DNA of 6,337 nt from CAZEHS01 sp964649745 (GTDB taxonomy: Bacteria > Bacillota > Clostridia > Peptostreptococcales > Acidaminobacteraceae): positions 1 through 6,337 of the forward strand of contig CAZYQI010000070.1 of assembly GCA_964649745.1 (NCBI GenBank), written 5' to 3'. Position 1 is the first letter of the stretch. Each line of letters opens with the position of its first letter. The notes beneath the pieces were generated by a model, which saw nothing but the letters and a program-made list of their open reading frames with translations, was not told the DNA's origin and searched no databases. The position numbers and the translations under genes were made by a program. Positions 1-5,600 of the stretch are shown here, in pieces.

Positions 1-18
1 TAGCTATAAGCTTTTTTG

Positions 19-41
19 AACCACCCGCATAGCGGGTGGTT
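19..41 (+). terminator. Rho-independent terminator of a converging plus-strand gene
   Basis: A perfect 10-bp inverted repeat (AACCACCCGC / GCGGGTGGTT) surrounds a 3-nt ATA loop. On the plus strand it is followed by TTTTCGTTT, a U-rich tract; on the minus strand it runs into TTCAAAAAAG, which has no U tract. The hairpin therefore best serves a plus-strand gene whose body lies left of the window. Positions 1-18 would be the 3' end of that transcript; I see no coding evidence in them. Confidence 0.7.
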
Positions 42-53
42 TTCGTTTAATAC

Positions 54-85
54 AAGAAAAAGCCGGCCGGTACCCGGCCGGCTTT
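54..85 (-). terminator. Rho-independent terminator of the BMC operon
   Basis: A perfect 12-bp inverted repeat (AAAGCCGGCCGG at 59-70, CCGGCCGGCTTT at 74-85) has a 3-nt loop. Read on the minus strand it is followed by a TTTTTCTT tract at 61-54. It begins 17 nt beyond the stop codon of the last gene, the amidohydrolase. This is the position and orientation expected for the end of the operon. Confidence 0.9.
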
Positions 86-102
86 GAATCCGTTCTTAAT
101 CC

Positions 103-1911
103 TTATTTGATCGGGGGCAGCACCGTGAAATTCTCCACGTCCACCAGGCCCTTGTCGGTTATCTTCCATTTGGGACTTGTTGACAGAGCCAGGAAGGAGA
201 GGTGCATGAAGGGGGCATGAACCACACCGCCCAGCTGATCCTTCACCGTCTTGTCCAGGCTGTTGAGCTTCTTGCTGACCTCGGAGCCGCTCAGCTCATC
301 GGTGATCAGCCCTCCTACCGGGAGCCGCATCTCATCAATAACCTTTCCGTTCTTGACCACGGCAATCCCGCCGCCCATCTCGATGACCCGATTGACCGCC
401 GCTGCCATATCCTTATAATCGGTACCGGTAACCAGCAGGTTATGGGTGTCATGGGCAACGCTTTCGGCAATGGCACCGTTCTTCAGACCGAATCCCTGTA
501 CGAAGGCCTTCCCGATATTCCCGTTGCGCCCGTATCGCTCCAGACACAGGATGGGCAGGATATCCGCCGCTGTATCGGGTTGTGCAATTCCGTTCTTCAC
601 CTTAACCGGCAGCTCCAGGGCATCGGAAAGGTTCTGATCGGGAATCAGCCCGATGACATTGCCTATGACGTCATTTCCCGTAGCCGGGATTATCAGATCG
701 GCTTCTGTGACCGGCGACCGTTTAACGGAATTTTTAACTGAATCCGGATACGTGTACTTGGGAATCTCAATAAGCATTTCTCCGTTGGCCGCCACCAATT
801 TTCCTTCAAGGAAGACCGCATCCACCTTCATATTCGTCAGGTCCCCGATAATGGCAATATCCGCCAGCTTTCCCGCGGCGATGGCCCCGCGGTCATGAAG
901 CTTGAAATAGGTTGCCGGATTGATGGTCACCATCTGTATGGCTTCCACCGGATCCGCCCCTTCGGCGATGGTGCGCTTCACGATTTCATTCATATGGCCC
1001 AGTTTTTCAAGATCTTCTGCCACCATGTCATCTGTTGCCAGTATGGCGCGGCGGGAGTCCAGCTTCTCTTCTGTGATGGCCCGTATGCACTCCGCCATAT
1101 TCCGCTGGGTGGACCCTTCCCGCATGAAGACATAAACCCCTTGGCGCAGCTTTTCAACACATTCAGCCTTGGTGGTGGTTTCATGGCAGGAGCAGGTTCC
1201 TCCGGTGGCTATAATATGAGCGGCCAGTTCCTTGCCGAAGAGATCCGGCGCATTTCCGTCCACCACCTTGTTGATGCTCTTGGCATAGGTCGTGGATGCC
1301 ACCAGATCTGTGATGATTTCCGGCGTATTCCGATAAACGTGCCTGGCGTTGGAAAAACCCTGCAGCTCACCTATGCCGATGATATTCGGATAATTCAGAA
1401 GGTCTTCCATGTCATTGGAGTCTACATCCACTCCGGCGGTTTCCAAGGACGGGCAATCCGGTGTAAGGGCAGGAACCACCAGATGCACATGGTTGGGCAC
1501 CTTGCCCGCTTCATCGGCCATGGCCTTCATTCCCACCGCTCCCAGGGCATTGCCGATCTCATGGGGATCCGCCACCAGGGTGGTTGTTCCGGATGGAATC
1601 GAAAGCCTTGAAAATTCAGATATGGTCAGCATGCTGCTTTCAAAATGCATATGGGAGTCGATAAATCCCGGAGACAGGAATTTGCCGCCCACATCCACTA
1701 CCAGCGTCTTTTCGCCGATCAGGCCCTCCGAATCGCCGGCAACCAGAATGTACTTGCCCTTGATGGCCACATCTGCCGGGTAAATCTCCCTGGTCAGCGT
1801 GTTGATAAGCTGTCCGTTCACCAAGACAACATCGGCAAACCGGTCGTCGGCCATCAGCACGTCGATAAGGTTGCGGTATTCCATTGCCTGTTTAATAATT
1901 CCAGGGTTCAT
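103..1911 (-). CDS. ade: Adenine deaminase family amidohydrolase (divergent)
   Basis: 602 residues, the usual length for adenine deaminase, which hydrolyses adenine to hypoxanthine and ammonia in the cytosol. Family marks visible: the HMHFESS metal motif at residues 87-93, DPHEIGN at 115-121, GELQGF at 181-186 with the bridging-type Glu182, SCHE at 241-244, REGST at 264-268, ATDDM at 292-296, NPATYF at 331-336, and the C-terminal HDTHN (487-491), LPVGGL (530-535) and TDKGLVDV (585-592) blocks. An oddity: the usual DGHAP is DGNAP (218-222), so a His expected to bind metal is Asn220, and the usual DHE is CHE. The C-terminal domain is complete, so this is not a decayed gene. The chosen ATG has GGGGGAGG just upstream with short spacing; Met11 is an alternative but has a weaker site. 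It is the last gene of the BMC operon, 33 nt after the vertex-protein gene. The family is certain; adenine as the true substrate is not, and another amino-heterocycle such as an aminoimidazole is possible. Confidence 0.9.
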   Translation of the reverse strand: MNPGIIKQAMEYRNLIDVLMADDRFADVVLVNGQLINTLTREIYPADVAIKGKYILVAGDSEGLIGEKTLVVDVGGKFLSPGFIDSHMHFESSMLTISEFSRLSIPSGTTTLVADPHEIGNALGAVGMKAMADEAGKVPNHVHLVVPALTPDCPSLETAGVDVDSNDMEDLLNYPNIIGIGELQGFSNARHVYRNTPEIITDLVASTTYAKSINKVVDGNAPDLFGKELAAHIIATGGTCSCHETTTKAECVEKLRQGVYVFMREGSTQRNMAECIRAITEEKLDSRRAILATDDMVAEDLEKLGHMNEIVKRTIAEGADPVEAIQMVTINPATYFKLHDRGAIAAGKLADIAIIGDLTNMKVDAVFLEGKLVAANGEMLIEIPKYTYPDSVKNSVKRSPVTEADLIIPATGNDVIGNVIGLIPDQNLSDALELPVKVKNGIAQPDTAADILPILCLERYGRNGNIGKAFVQGFGLKNGAIAESVAHDTHNLLVTGTDYKDMAAAVNRVIEMGGGIAVVKNGKVIDEMRLPVGGLITDELSGSEVSKKLNSLDKTVKDQLGGVVHAPFMHLSFLALSTSPKWKITDKGLVDVENFTVLPPIK

Positions 1912-1944
1912 ACTCCTCCCCCGCTCATATGTGTCGTTTTGCGT

Positions 1945-2235
1945 CTATTCACTCTTTTTCAAAACATCCCGCTGCAGGTCCATGATGTCAATGATGCCGA
2001 CAATGGCCGCATCAATGGGCGATTCCTTTTGATTGGCAGCATAACGGGCCGAGGTCCCGATAGTGTAGAACACATACTCACCGACCCCTGCTCCCACTGT
2101 ATCTACGGCAATTACAGGCTCTCCCAGAGGATTGCGGTCCATATCCACCGGCTGTGTAACGAGCAGCTTATGGCCCACCAATCGTGAATCCTTGCGGGTT
2201 GCTACGATGGTTCCGATCACTATTCCGGTCTGCAT
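1945..2235 (-). CDS. eutN: EutN/CcmL-type BMC vertex protein (BMC-P)
   Basis: 96 residues, the normal length of the BMC-P family, whose pentamers cap the vertices of the icosahedral shell. Visible marks are the opening MQTGIVIGTIVATRKD, the strand LVGHKLLVTQPV at 19-30, the conserved VIAVDTVGAGVGEYVFYTIGTSAR segment at 41-64 (GAGVGE at 48-53), and the closing DAAIVGIIDIMD at 75-86. All match the EutN/CcmL beta-barrel pattern. The ATG is preceded by AGGAGA with 6-nt spacing and lies 16 nt after the flavoprotein stop, so it is preferred over an in-frame TTG 45 nt upstream, which would overlap that gene and add a basic stretch foreign to the family. Its presence shows that the operon can close a shell, not only build flat sheets. 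Confidence 0.95.
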   Translation of the reverse strand: MQTGIVIGTIVATRKDSRLVGHKLLVTQPVDMDRNPLGEPVIAVDTVGAGVGEYVFYTIGTSARYAANQKESPIDAAIVGIIDIMDLQRDVLKKSE

Positions 2236-2241
2236 AGGCTT

Positions 2242-2247
2242 TCTCCT
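2242..2247 (-). promoter_or_regulatory. Ribosome binding site deciding the vertex-protein start
   Basis: AGGAGA on the minus strand, 6 nt before the ATG at 2235, lies in the short gap after the flavoprotein gene. It supports a 96-residue vertex protein rather than a longer form starting at TTG 2280. Confidence 0.8.
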
Positions 2248-2251
2248 GTCT

Positions 2252-3010
2252 CTAAAGACCCTGCGGCCCCGTGATTTCAATCCCCCTGGCCTTAGCCAAA
2301 TCTCTGGCGGCCGGGGTGATCAGCTGCCCCTTGGACAGGGTCAGTTCTTTCGCTTTGCCGGCCAACGCCATCAGGTTCCCCTCATGGATCAGCTTGACGG
2401 ATTTCGTCACCGGGGAGGACGGCGTCTCCTGGTCATCGTGTATCTCCCAACTATAGTGGGTGGTCAGGATTGCGCCGAAGGTCTCTACCTTTTTAACAGC
2501 TTCATCCAGCACCTGAATCATGGGGTGACTCTCTGGAAGCCTTGCGGTCCACCGGCAGGCAGCGTTTACAGTAAGTGTCACCGGTATTTGGAAGGAAAGC
2601 GCCCACCACAGAAGACATGTGCCCATGGAATCCGTTATCCCATGGGACAGCTTCGTCAGCGTACTCTGTGAAATATTCGGGCACCAGAGCTGCTTCACGG
2701 ATTTCAGCCAGCGCCCCATCTCGCTTCGGTCCGATTCAAGAAGCACGCGGCTTACACTTCCTCTTTTTTTGAGGGCGTCCGCTGAAAAAAAAGCTTCCGC
2801 ACTGGCGGTCAGGGCCACCACCAGGGGACCGTGGCTCTTAGCCGCCGCATCCAGGGCCTTCAGGACCTCTTCCTTTTCGAAATCACTGCCGCAAAGCAGC
2901 ACCAAAGGACGGCTACCGGCCGCACCTTTCCTTCCGGCGTATACGCTTCCCTGACAGACCTTGATGGAAATTTCGTCGAGGATGCTTTCTACCAATGGAT
3001 TTACAGTCAT
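2252..3010 (-). CDS. BMC-associated flavoprotein, HFCD fold, with C-terminal TPxARD motif
   Basis: 252 residues. The core resembles the HFCD flavoprotein superfamily (the fold of UbiX and phosphopantothenoylcysteine decarboxylase): a first strand PLVLLCGSD at 35-43, a helix after it, LVVALTASAEA at 63-73, then WCPNISQSTLTKLSHGITD at 109-127 and the strand IPVTLTVNA at 142-150, recalling the flavin-site PN(x)S...G(x)DN pattern. After residue 200 comes a separate tail in which KGQLITPAARDLAKARGIEI (227-246) matches a motif I recall in other BMC proteins, including the LTPSARELLE stretch of EutT. The first 18 residues form a likely amphipathic helix (NPLVESILDEISIKV), followed by a Gly/Ala-rich linker, the pattern of an encapsulation peptide. 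Start ATG has AGGGGTG upstream; the gene sits between the shell genes and the vertex gene. The precise reaction is unknown; a flavin-binding or redox role in or at the shell is inferred. The Asp-Asn of classic members reads Asp127-Ser128 here, so flavin binding needs checking. Confidence 0.75.
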   Translation of the reverse strand: MTVNPLVESILDEISIKVCQGSVYAGRKGAAGSRPLVLLCGSDFEKEEVLKALDAAAKSHGPLVVALTASAEAFFSADALKKRGSVSRVLLESDRSEMGRWLKSVKQLWCPNISQSTLTKLSHGITDSMGTCLLWWALSFQIPVTLTVNAACRWTARLPESHPMIQVLDEAVKKVETFGAILTTHYSWEIHDDQETPSSPVTKSVKLIHEGNLMALAGKAKELTLSKGQLITPAARDLAKARGIEITGPQGL

Positions 3011-3033
3011 TCAAAGCACCCCTAATCGTGTTT

Positions 3034-3318
3034 CTACTTGTCGCTGCCCAGGATAACGCGTTCAACTTCGTTATGCGGACGGGGGATTACGTGTACAGAA
3101 TGCAGTTCTCCAACCTTTTCAGCAGCAGCAGCGCCCGCATCCGTAGCTGCCTTAACCGCACCCACATCGCCCCTTACCATAACGGTTACAAGACCGAACC
3201 CGATTTTCTCATATCCTACGATGGTTACATTTGCAGCCTTTACCATGGCATCCGCCGCTTCAATCGCTCCAACCAGTCCCTTTGTTTCAACCAAACCCAA
3301 TGCTTGTCCCTGACTCAT
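3034..3318 (-). CDS. BMC-H hexameric shell protein 3 (PduA/EutM-like)
   Basis: 94 residues forming one BMC domain, the most canonical shell protein here. Closely PduA-like segments are ALGLVETKGLVGAIEAADAM at 6-25, the VRGDVGAVKAATDAGAAAA stretch at 48-66 and VHVIPRPHNEVE at 75-86. By by-eye alignment to PduA the hexamer-edge lysine (Lys27) and the partner Arg80 of the PRPH motif are kept, so it should tile into sheets. The pore loop reads KIGFGL at 38-43, with Phe41 where PduA has Ser, which should narrow the pore or make it greasier. Its ATG overlaps the TGA of shell gene 2 (ATGA), and a strong GGAGG lies inside that gene's tail, so the two are probably translationally coupled. Likely a major facet protein. 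Confidence 0.95.
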   Translation of the reverse strand: MSQGQALGLVETKGLVGAIEAADAMVKAANVTIVGYEKIGFGLVTVMVRGDVGAVKAATDAGAAAAEKVGELHSVHVIPRPHNEVERVILGSDK

Positions 3319-3671
3319 TTTCGTTCCTCCTCGTCGGATGTGTTGTTTTCTTCTTTCTTGTTCCTATTATTCGCTTTCTTGCGGTTAAATACCTCTAACA
3401 TCTTTTGTACTTCCTCGTGAGGTCTTGGAATGACATGAGCGCCCAGTACAACACCCACCTTCTCCGCAGCCTCCCTTCCCGATGCCACTGCCGCTTCCAC
3501 CGCTGCCACTTCTCCAACAAAATGGATGGTTACGCTGATGCATTTTCCGGCCCCGATAACCTTCTCGGATCCGACAAACCGGATATCTGCCGTATCCAGG
3601 GCTTCGTCCAGAGCGGCTGCCGCCGGAGCAAGGCCTACAGTTTCAATCATTCCCAGTGCGCTTCCTGACAT
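3315..3671 (-). CDS. BMC-H shell protein 2, divergent, with charged C-terminal tail
   Basis: 118 residues: a BMC domain from ALGMIETVGLAPAAAALDEA (5-24) to AHVIPRPHEEVQKML (78-92), then a hydrophilic tail at about 96-118 rich in Lys, Asn and Glu (NRKKANNRNKKEENN, then Asp/Glu/Arg/Lys). Compared with PduA by eye, the edge lysine is replaced by Asp26, and the pore strand-loop is about four residues longer (KVIGAGKCISVTIHFVGEV, 37-55, against KIGSGLVTVIVRGDV). The Arg83 of PRPH is kept. The start ATG has GGAGG at 7-nt spacing, directly after the stop of the 85-residue gene. It is probably a minor shell component with an altered pore and altered edge contacts. The tail could face the lumen or cytosol and bind other proteins; this is inference. 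Confidence 0.92.
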   Translation of the reverse strand: MSGSALGMIETVGLAPAAAALDEALDTADIRFVGSEKVIGAGKCISVTIHFVGEVAAVEAAVASGREAAEKVGVVLGAHVIPRPHEEVQKMLEVFNRKKANNRNKKEENNTSDEEERK

Positions 3672-3683
3672 GGACCTGCCTCC

Positions 3684-3941
3684 TTATCGGTTTTTTGTGC
3701 TCTTGACCAGCTGATCCAAAGACATGGCTCCCTCTTTTCGCGGAGGGGCTGTGACGGTACTTGCCGGGGAACACCCTCGTTTCTCCCGGTGAATCAGCTG
3801 GGACAACAGTACCATCTGAGCATCCGTCAAGTGGGGCGAAGCGTTGTCTTTATCTTCCTGAGGCGGTTCAAATACAGCCTCATTGCCGCCCGCCTTTCGG
3901 GCGATCTGCTTCATAACGCTTAAGGTCAACGCGTCTGGCAT
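3684..3941 (-). CDS. Unrecognised small protein inside the shell gene cluster
   Basis: 85 residues; I do not recognise a family. An N-terminal stretch ALTLSVMKQIARKAGG (4-19) could form a short amphipathic helix. A Pro/Asp/Glu-rich linker (EPPQEDKDNASP) follows, then a second helix-like stretch LTDAQMVLLSQLIHREKR (38-55), a Ser/Pro/Thr linker, and a third short stretch AMSLDQLVKSTKNR at the C-terminus. The design of short helices on disordered linkers resembles encapsulation peptides or scaffold linkers. There is no signal peptide or membrane segment. It lies 9 nt after shell gene 1, with only a G-rich run (GGGGGGCC) before its ATG, and its TAA abuts the ribosome site of shell gene 2, so it is well fitted into the operon. 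It appears to be a real gene because it fills the gap exactly between two shell genes in the same direction. Function unknown; a cargo-shell adaptor is a guess. Confidence 0.75.
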   Translation of the reverse strand: MPDALTLSVMKQIARKAGGNEAVFEPPQEDKDNASPHLTDAQMVLLSQLIHREKRGCSPASTVTAPPRKEGAMSLDQLVKSTKNR

Positions 3942-3950
3942 AGGCCCCCC

Positions 3951-4220
3951 CTACTCTTCAAAGAGCTCATCAAGCTCATCGTTGGGACGTGGGATGACGT
4001 TGACGGAAATCACTTCCGCCATATGACCCGCTTTAGCTTGAGCAGCCTCTACAGCGGCCTTCACTGCCGCTACCTCTCCGGATACAATGACAGAAATGAC
4101 ACCGGAACCCACATAATTAAAATTCTTCAAATTCACATCCGCCGCTTTCAACATAGCATCTGCGGCTTCTATGGCCGCTGCAAGACTGCGGACCTCAAAA
4201 AATCCTAATGCCTCTCGCAT
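3951..4220 (-). CDS. BMC-H hexameric shell protein 1
   Basis: 89 residues, one BMC domain. Marks are ALGFFEVRSLAAAIEAADAM (4-23), a kept edge lysine (Lys25), the pore loop YVGSGV (36-41) with the usual Gly-Ser-Gly, SGEVAAVKAAVEAA (47-60) and VNVIPRPNDELDELFEE at the end. The usual Arg in the VRGD segment is Ser47, and the C-terminus is strongly acidic. The ATG is 3 nt past the decarboxylase stop, and its ribosome site (AGAGGGGA) lies at the end of that gene, so shell and enzyme translation are linked. Expected to form hexamers that tile the facets and pass small polar molecules through the pore. Confidence 0.94.
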   Translation of the reverse strand: MREALGFFEVRSLAAAIEAADAMLKAADVNLKNFNYVGSGVISVIVSGEVAAVKAAVEAAQAKAGHMAEVISVNVIPRPNDELDELFEE

Positions 4221-4223
4221 GGG

Positions 4224-5585
4224 TTATCCCCTCTTTCTATCATTCGGAAAGAATCGCGTCAGATCCAGTGCTTCATAACCCGGAATGCGGACCTTTTCGA
4301 ATTTATCATTCATAGATCCCAGAGGCTTAGTGGCATCAATTCCCACCTTGTCACTGGTGTTTGAAATGAGGTGGGATGGATCAAGACCGGTACCCAAACC
4401 GCCGGGGATAATCACCAGGTCCTTAGAGGCCTGTACCCGTGTAGCCAATGCACTCTCTACATCCATGGGATCAAATACATCAACGTCCTCATCTACAATC
4501 ACCACATGCTTAAGGTCCTTTGAACTGGACAAAGCCCCCAAAATGGCGGTTTTTCCATCCCCATCACTCTTCTTACGTATGGACACGATACCATGAAAGC
4601 GGCATCCGCCACCGATGGTAATGTTGGCATCTACGGCTTCCACCAAGCGGTTCACATGGGTGTACAATTCCACATCCCGTATCAGCCCATTGGAAAGATG
4701 TTCTTCCCTGCAAGGGGCCGAAATCTGGAATATCGGATCATTCCGATGGGTCATACACTGCACCCGCATCACCGGGTGATCCGCCACTGCACCGTAATAG
4801 CCCATCAATTCTCCGAAGGGACCTTCCGGCCTCATTTCTTCCGGATGAATCACTCCTTCCAGAACGATTTCCGCCTGTGCCGGAACCTGTATATCCACCG
4901 TCTTGCATCTCACCAGCTCCAGTGATTCTCCCCTTAAGGCGCTGTCAAAGGCATACTTGTCAATGCCATACAGCCCCGAACTGATCTGACTGGCCAGACA
5001 GAAGATATGGTCATATCCCAGAATAATTGCAGCTTCAAGAGGTTTTTTCTGCTCTCTCAAACGCTGTATTTGACCACTCAGTGGCTGTGAGGTCACCAAG
5101 GCGCTGAGGCTATTGCCTCCATTATATTGGAAACGCCGAATGGAGGTATAGGTCTTTCCGTTATCCGGGTCTCGCACCGCCAATACCCCCGCCGTTATGA
5201 AGCTGGAAGAATCCAACTCATGAAAGGTGGGGAGAGGAAGAAGCTTGCCTAAATCTATTCTGCCATTGATGATGTTCTCCTGCACCGGTCCGCTGGGAAC
5301 CAGTCTTGGCGCCTTCGGTGAAGCCATCGCTCCAATTATCTTGGCAAACCGCCCTCCCCGGGTGGTTCCGATCATATCGTAGAACATCTCCCGGTTTCCG
5401 AACATGCCGCCAATTACCGGCATCGGGTGGCCCTTCACCTTTTTGAAAAGCACTGGCTGATCGTTGCCCAATTTCTCAAGAATGGCACCCATTTCAAACT
5501 TGGGATCCACCGGAACTTCGCATTCCAGCATATTGTACCTGTCCTTAAGACTGCCTAGAACCGAGCGCAGCATTTGCTGTGACAC
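4224..5585 (-). CDS. ubiD: UbiD-family decarboxylase
   Basis: 453 residues from the preferred GTG start, a normal length for UbiD enzymes. These (de)carboxylate aromatic, heteroaromatic or unsaturated acids using prenylated FMN, which UbiX makes; ubiX is the gene just upstream. Visible: PVLFKKVKGHPMPV at 44-57, LPLPTFHELDSSSFITAG at 116-133, VRDPDNGKTYTSIRRFQ at 137-153, the strongly conserved EIVLEG (239-244) and EGPFGELMGYYG (254-265), and IIPGGLGTG (392-400). The catalytic Glu-Arg-Glu set is present by alignment (Arg151, Glu254, Glu259). Oddly, the residues that bind the metal at the cofactor phosphate in Aspergillus Fdc1 (Asn168, His191, Glu233) are not seen: Tyr146 and Lys210 occupy the Asn and Glu places, and no His fits the third. 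GTG at 5585 has AAAGGTGGT at 6-nt spacing; a longer form from TTG 5630 would overlap ubiX. The substrate cannot be read from sequence. The symbol is a family name; a ubiquinone role is unlikely here. Confidence 0.9.
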   Translation of the reverse strand: MSQQMLRSVLGSLKDRYNMLECEVPVDPKFEMGAILEKLGNDQPVLFKKVKGHPMPVIGGMFGNREMFYDMIGTTRGGRFAKIIGAMASPKAPRLVPSGPVQENIINGRIDLGKLLPLPTFHELDSSSFITAGVLAVRDPDNGKTYTSIRRFQYNGGNSLSALVTSQPLSGQIQRLREQKKPLEAAIILGYDHIFCLASQISSGLYGIDKYAFDSALRGESLELVRCKTVDIQVPAQAEIVLEGVIHPEEMRPEGPFGELMGYYGAVADHPVMRVQCMTHRNDPIFQISAPCREEHLSNGLIRDVELYTHVNRLVEAVDANITIGGGCRFHGIVSIRKKSDGDGKTAILGALSSSKDLKHVVIVDEDVDVFDPMDVESALATRVQASKDLVIIPGGLGTGLDPSHLISNTSDKVGIDATKPLGSMNDKFEKVRIPGYEALDLTRFFPNDRKRG

Positions 5586-5591
5586 TGCATC

Positions 5592-5600
5592 ACCACCTTT
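5592..5600 (-). promoter_or_regulatory. Ribosome binding site deciding the GTG start of the decarboxylase
   Basis: On the minus strand the junction reads TAA, A, GGTGGT, GATGCA, GTG. The AAAGGTGGT overlaps the ubiX stop codon and sits 6 nt before GTG 5585, in good Shine-Dalgarno position. This favours the 453-residue form over starts at TTG 5630 or ATG 5573 and points to translational coupling with ubiX. Confidence 0.7.

Noticed and set aside
19..41. Hairpin at 19-41 as the terminator of the BMC operon
   Set aside because: On the minus strand it is not followed by a U tract; the U tract is on the plus-strand side, and the 54-85 hairpin already serves the operon.
895..1611. Long plus-strand open frame (238 residues) opposite the amidohydrolase gene
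   Set aside because: It is antisense to clearly conserved amidohydrolase motifs, its translation (His/Ile/Gly-rich, no recognisable domain) looks like a codon shadow, and it has no place in the minus-strand operon. The same holds for other plus-strand frames at 202-741, 1645-2187, 2132-2671, 4593-4925 and 5464-6084.
2236..2280. N-terminal extension of the vertex protein from TTG 2280
   Set aside because: The added residues are a basic stretch overlapping the flavoprotein gene; the family begins at the MQTGIVIG segment, which has its own AGGAGA site.
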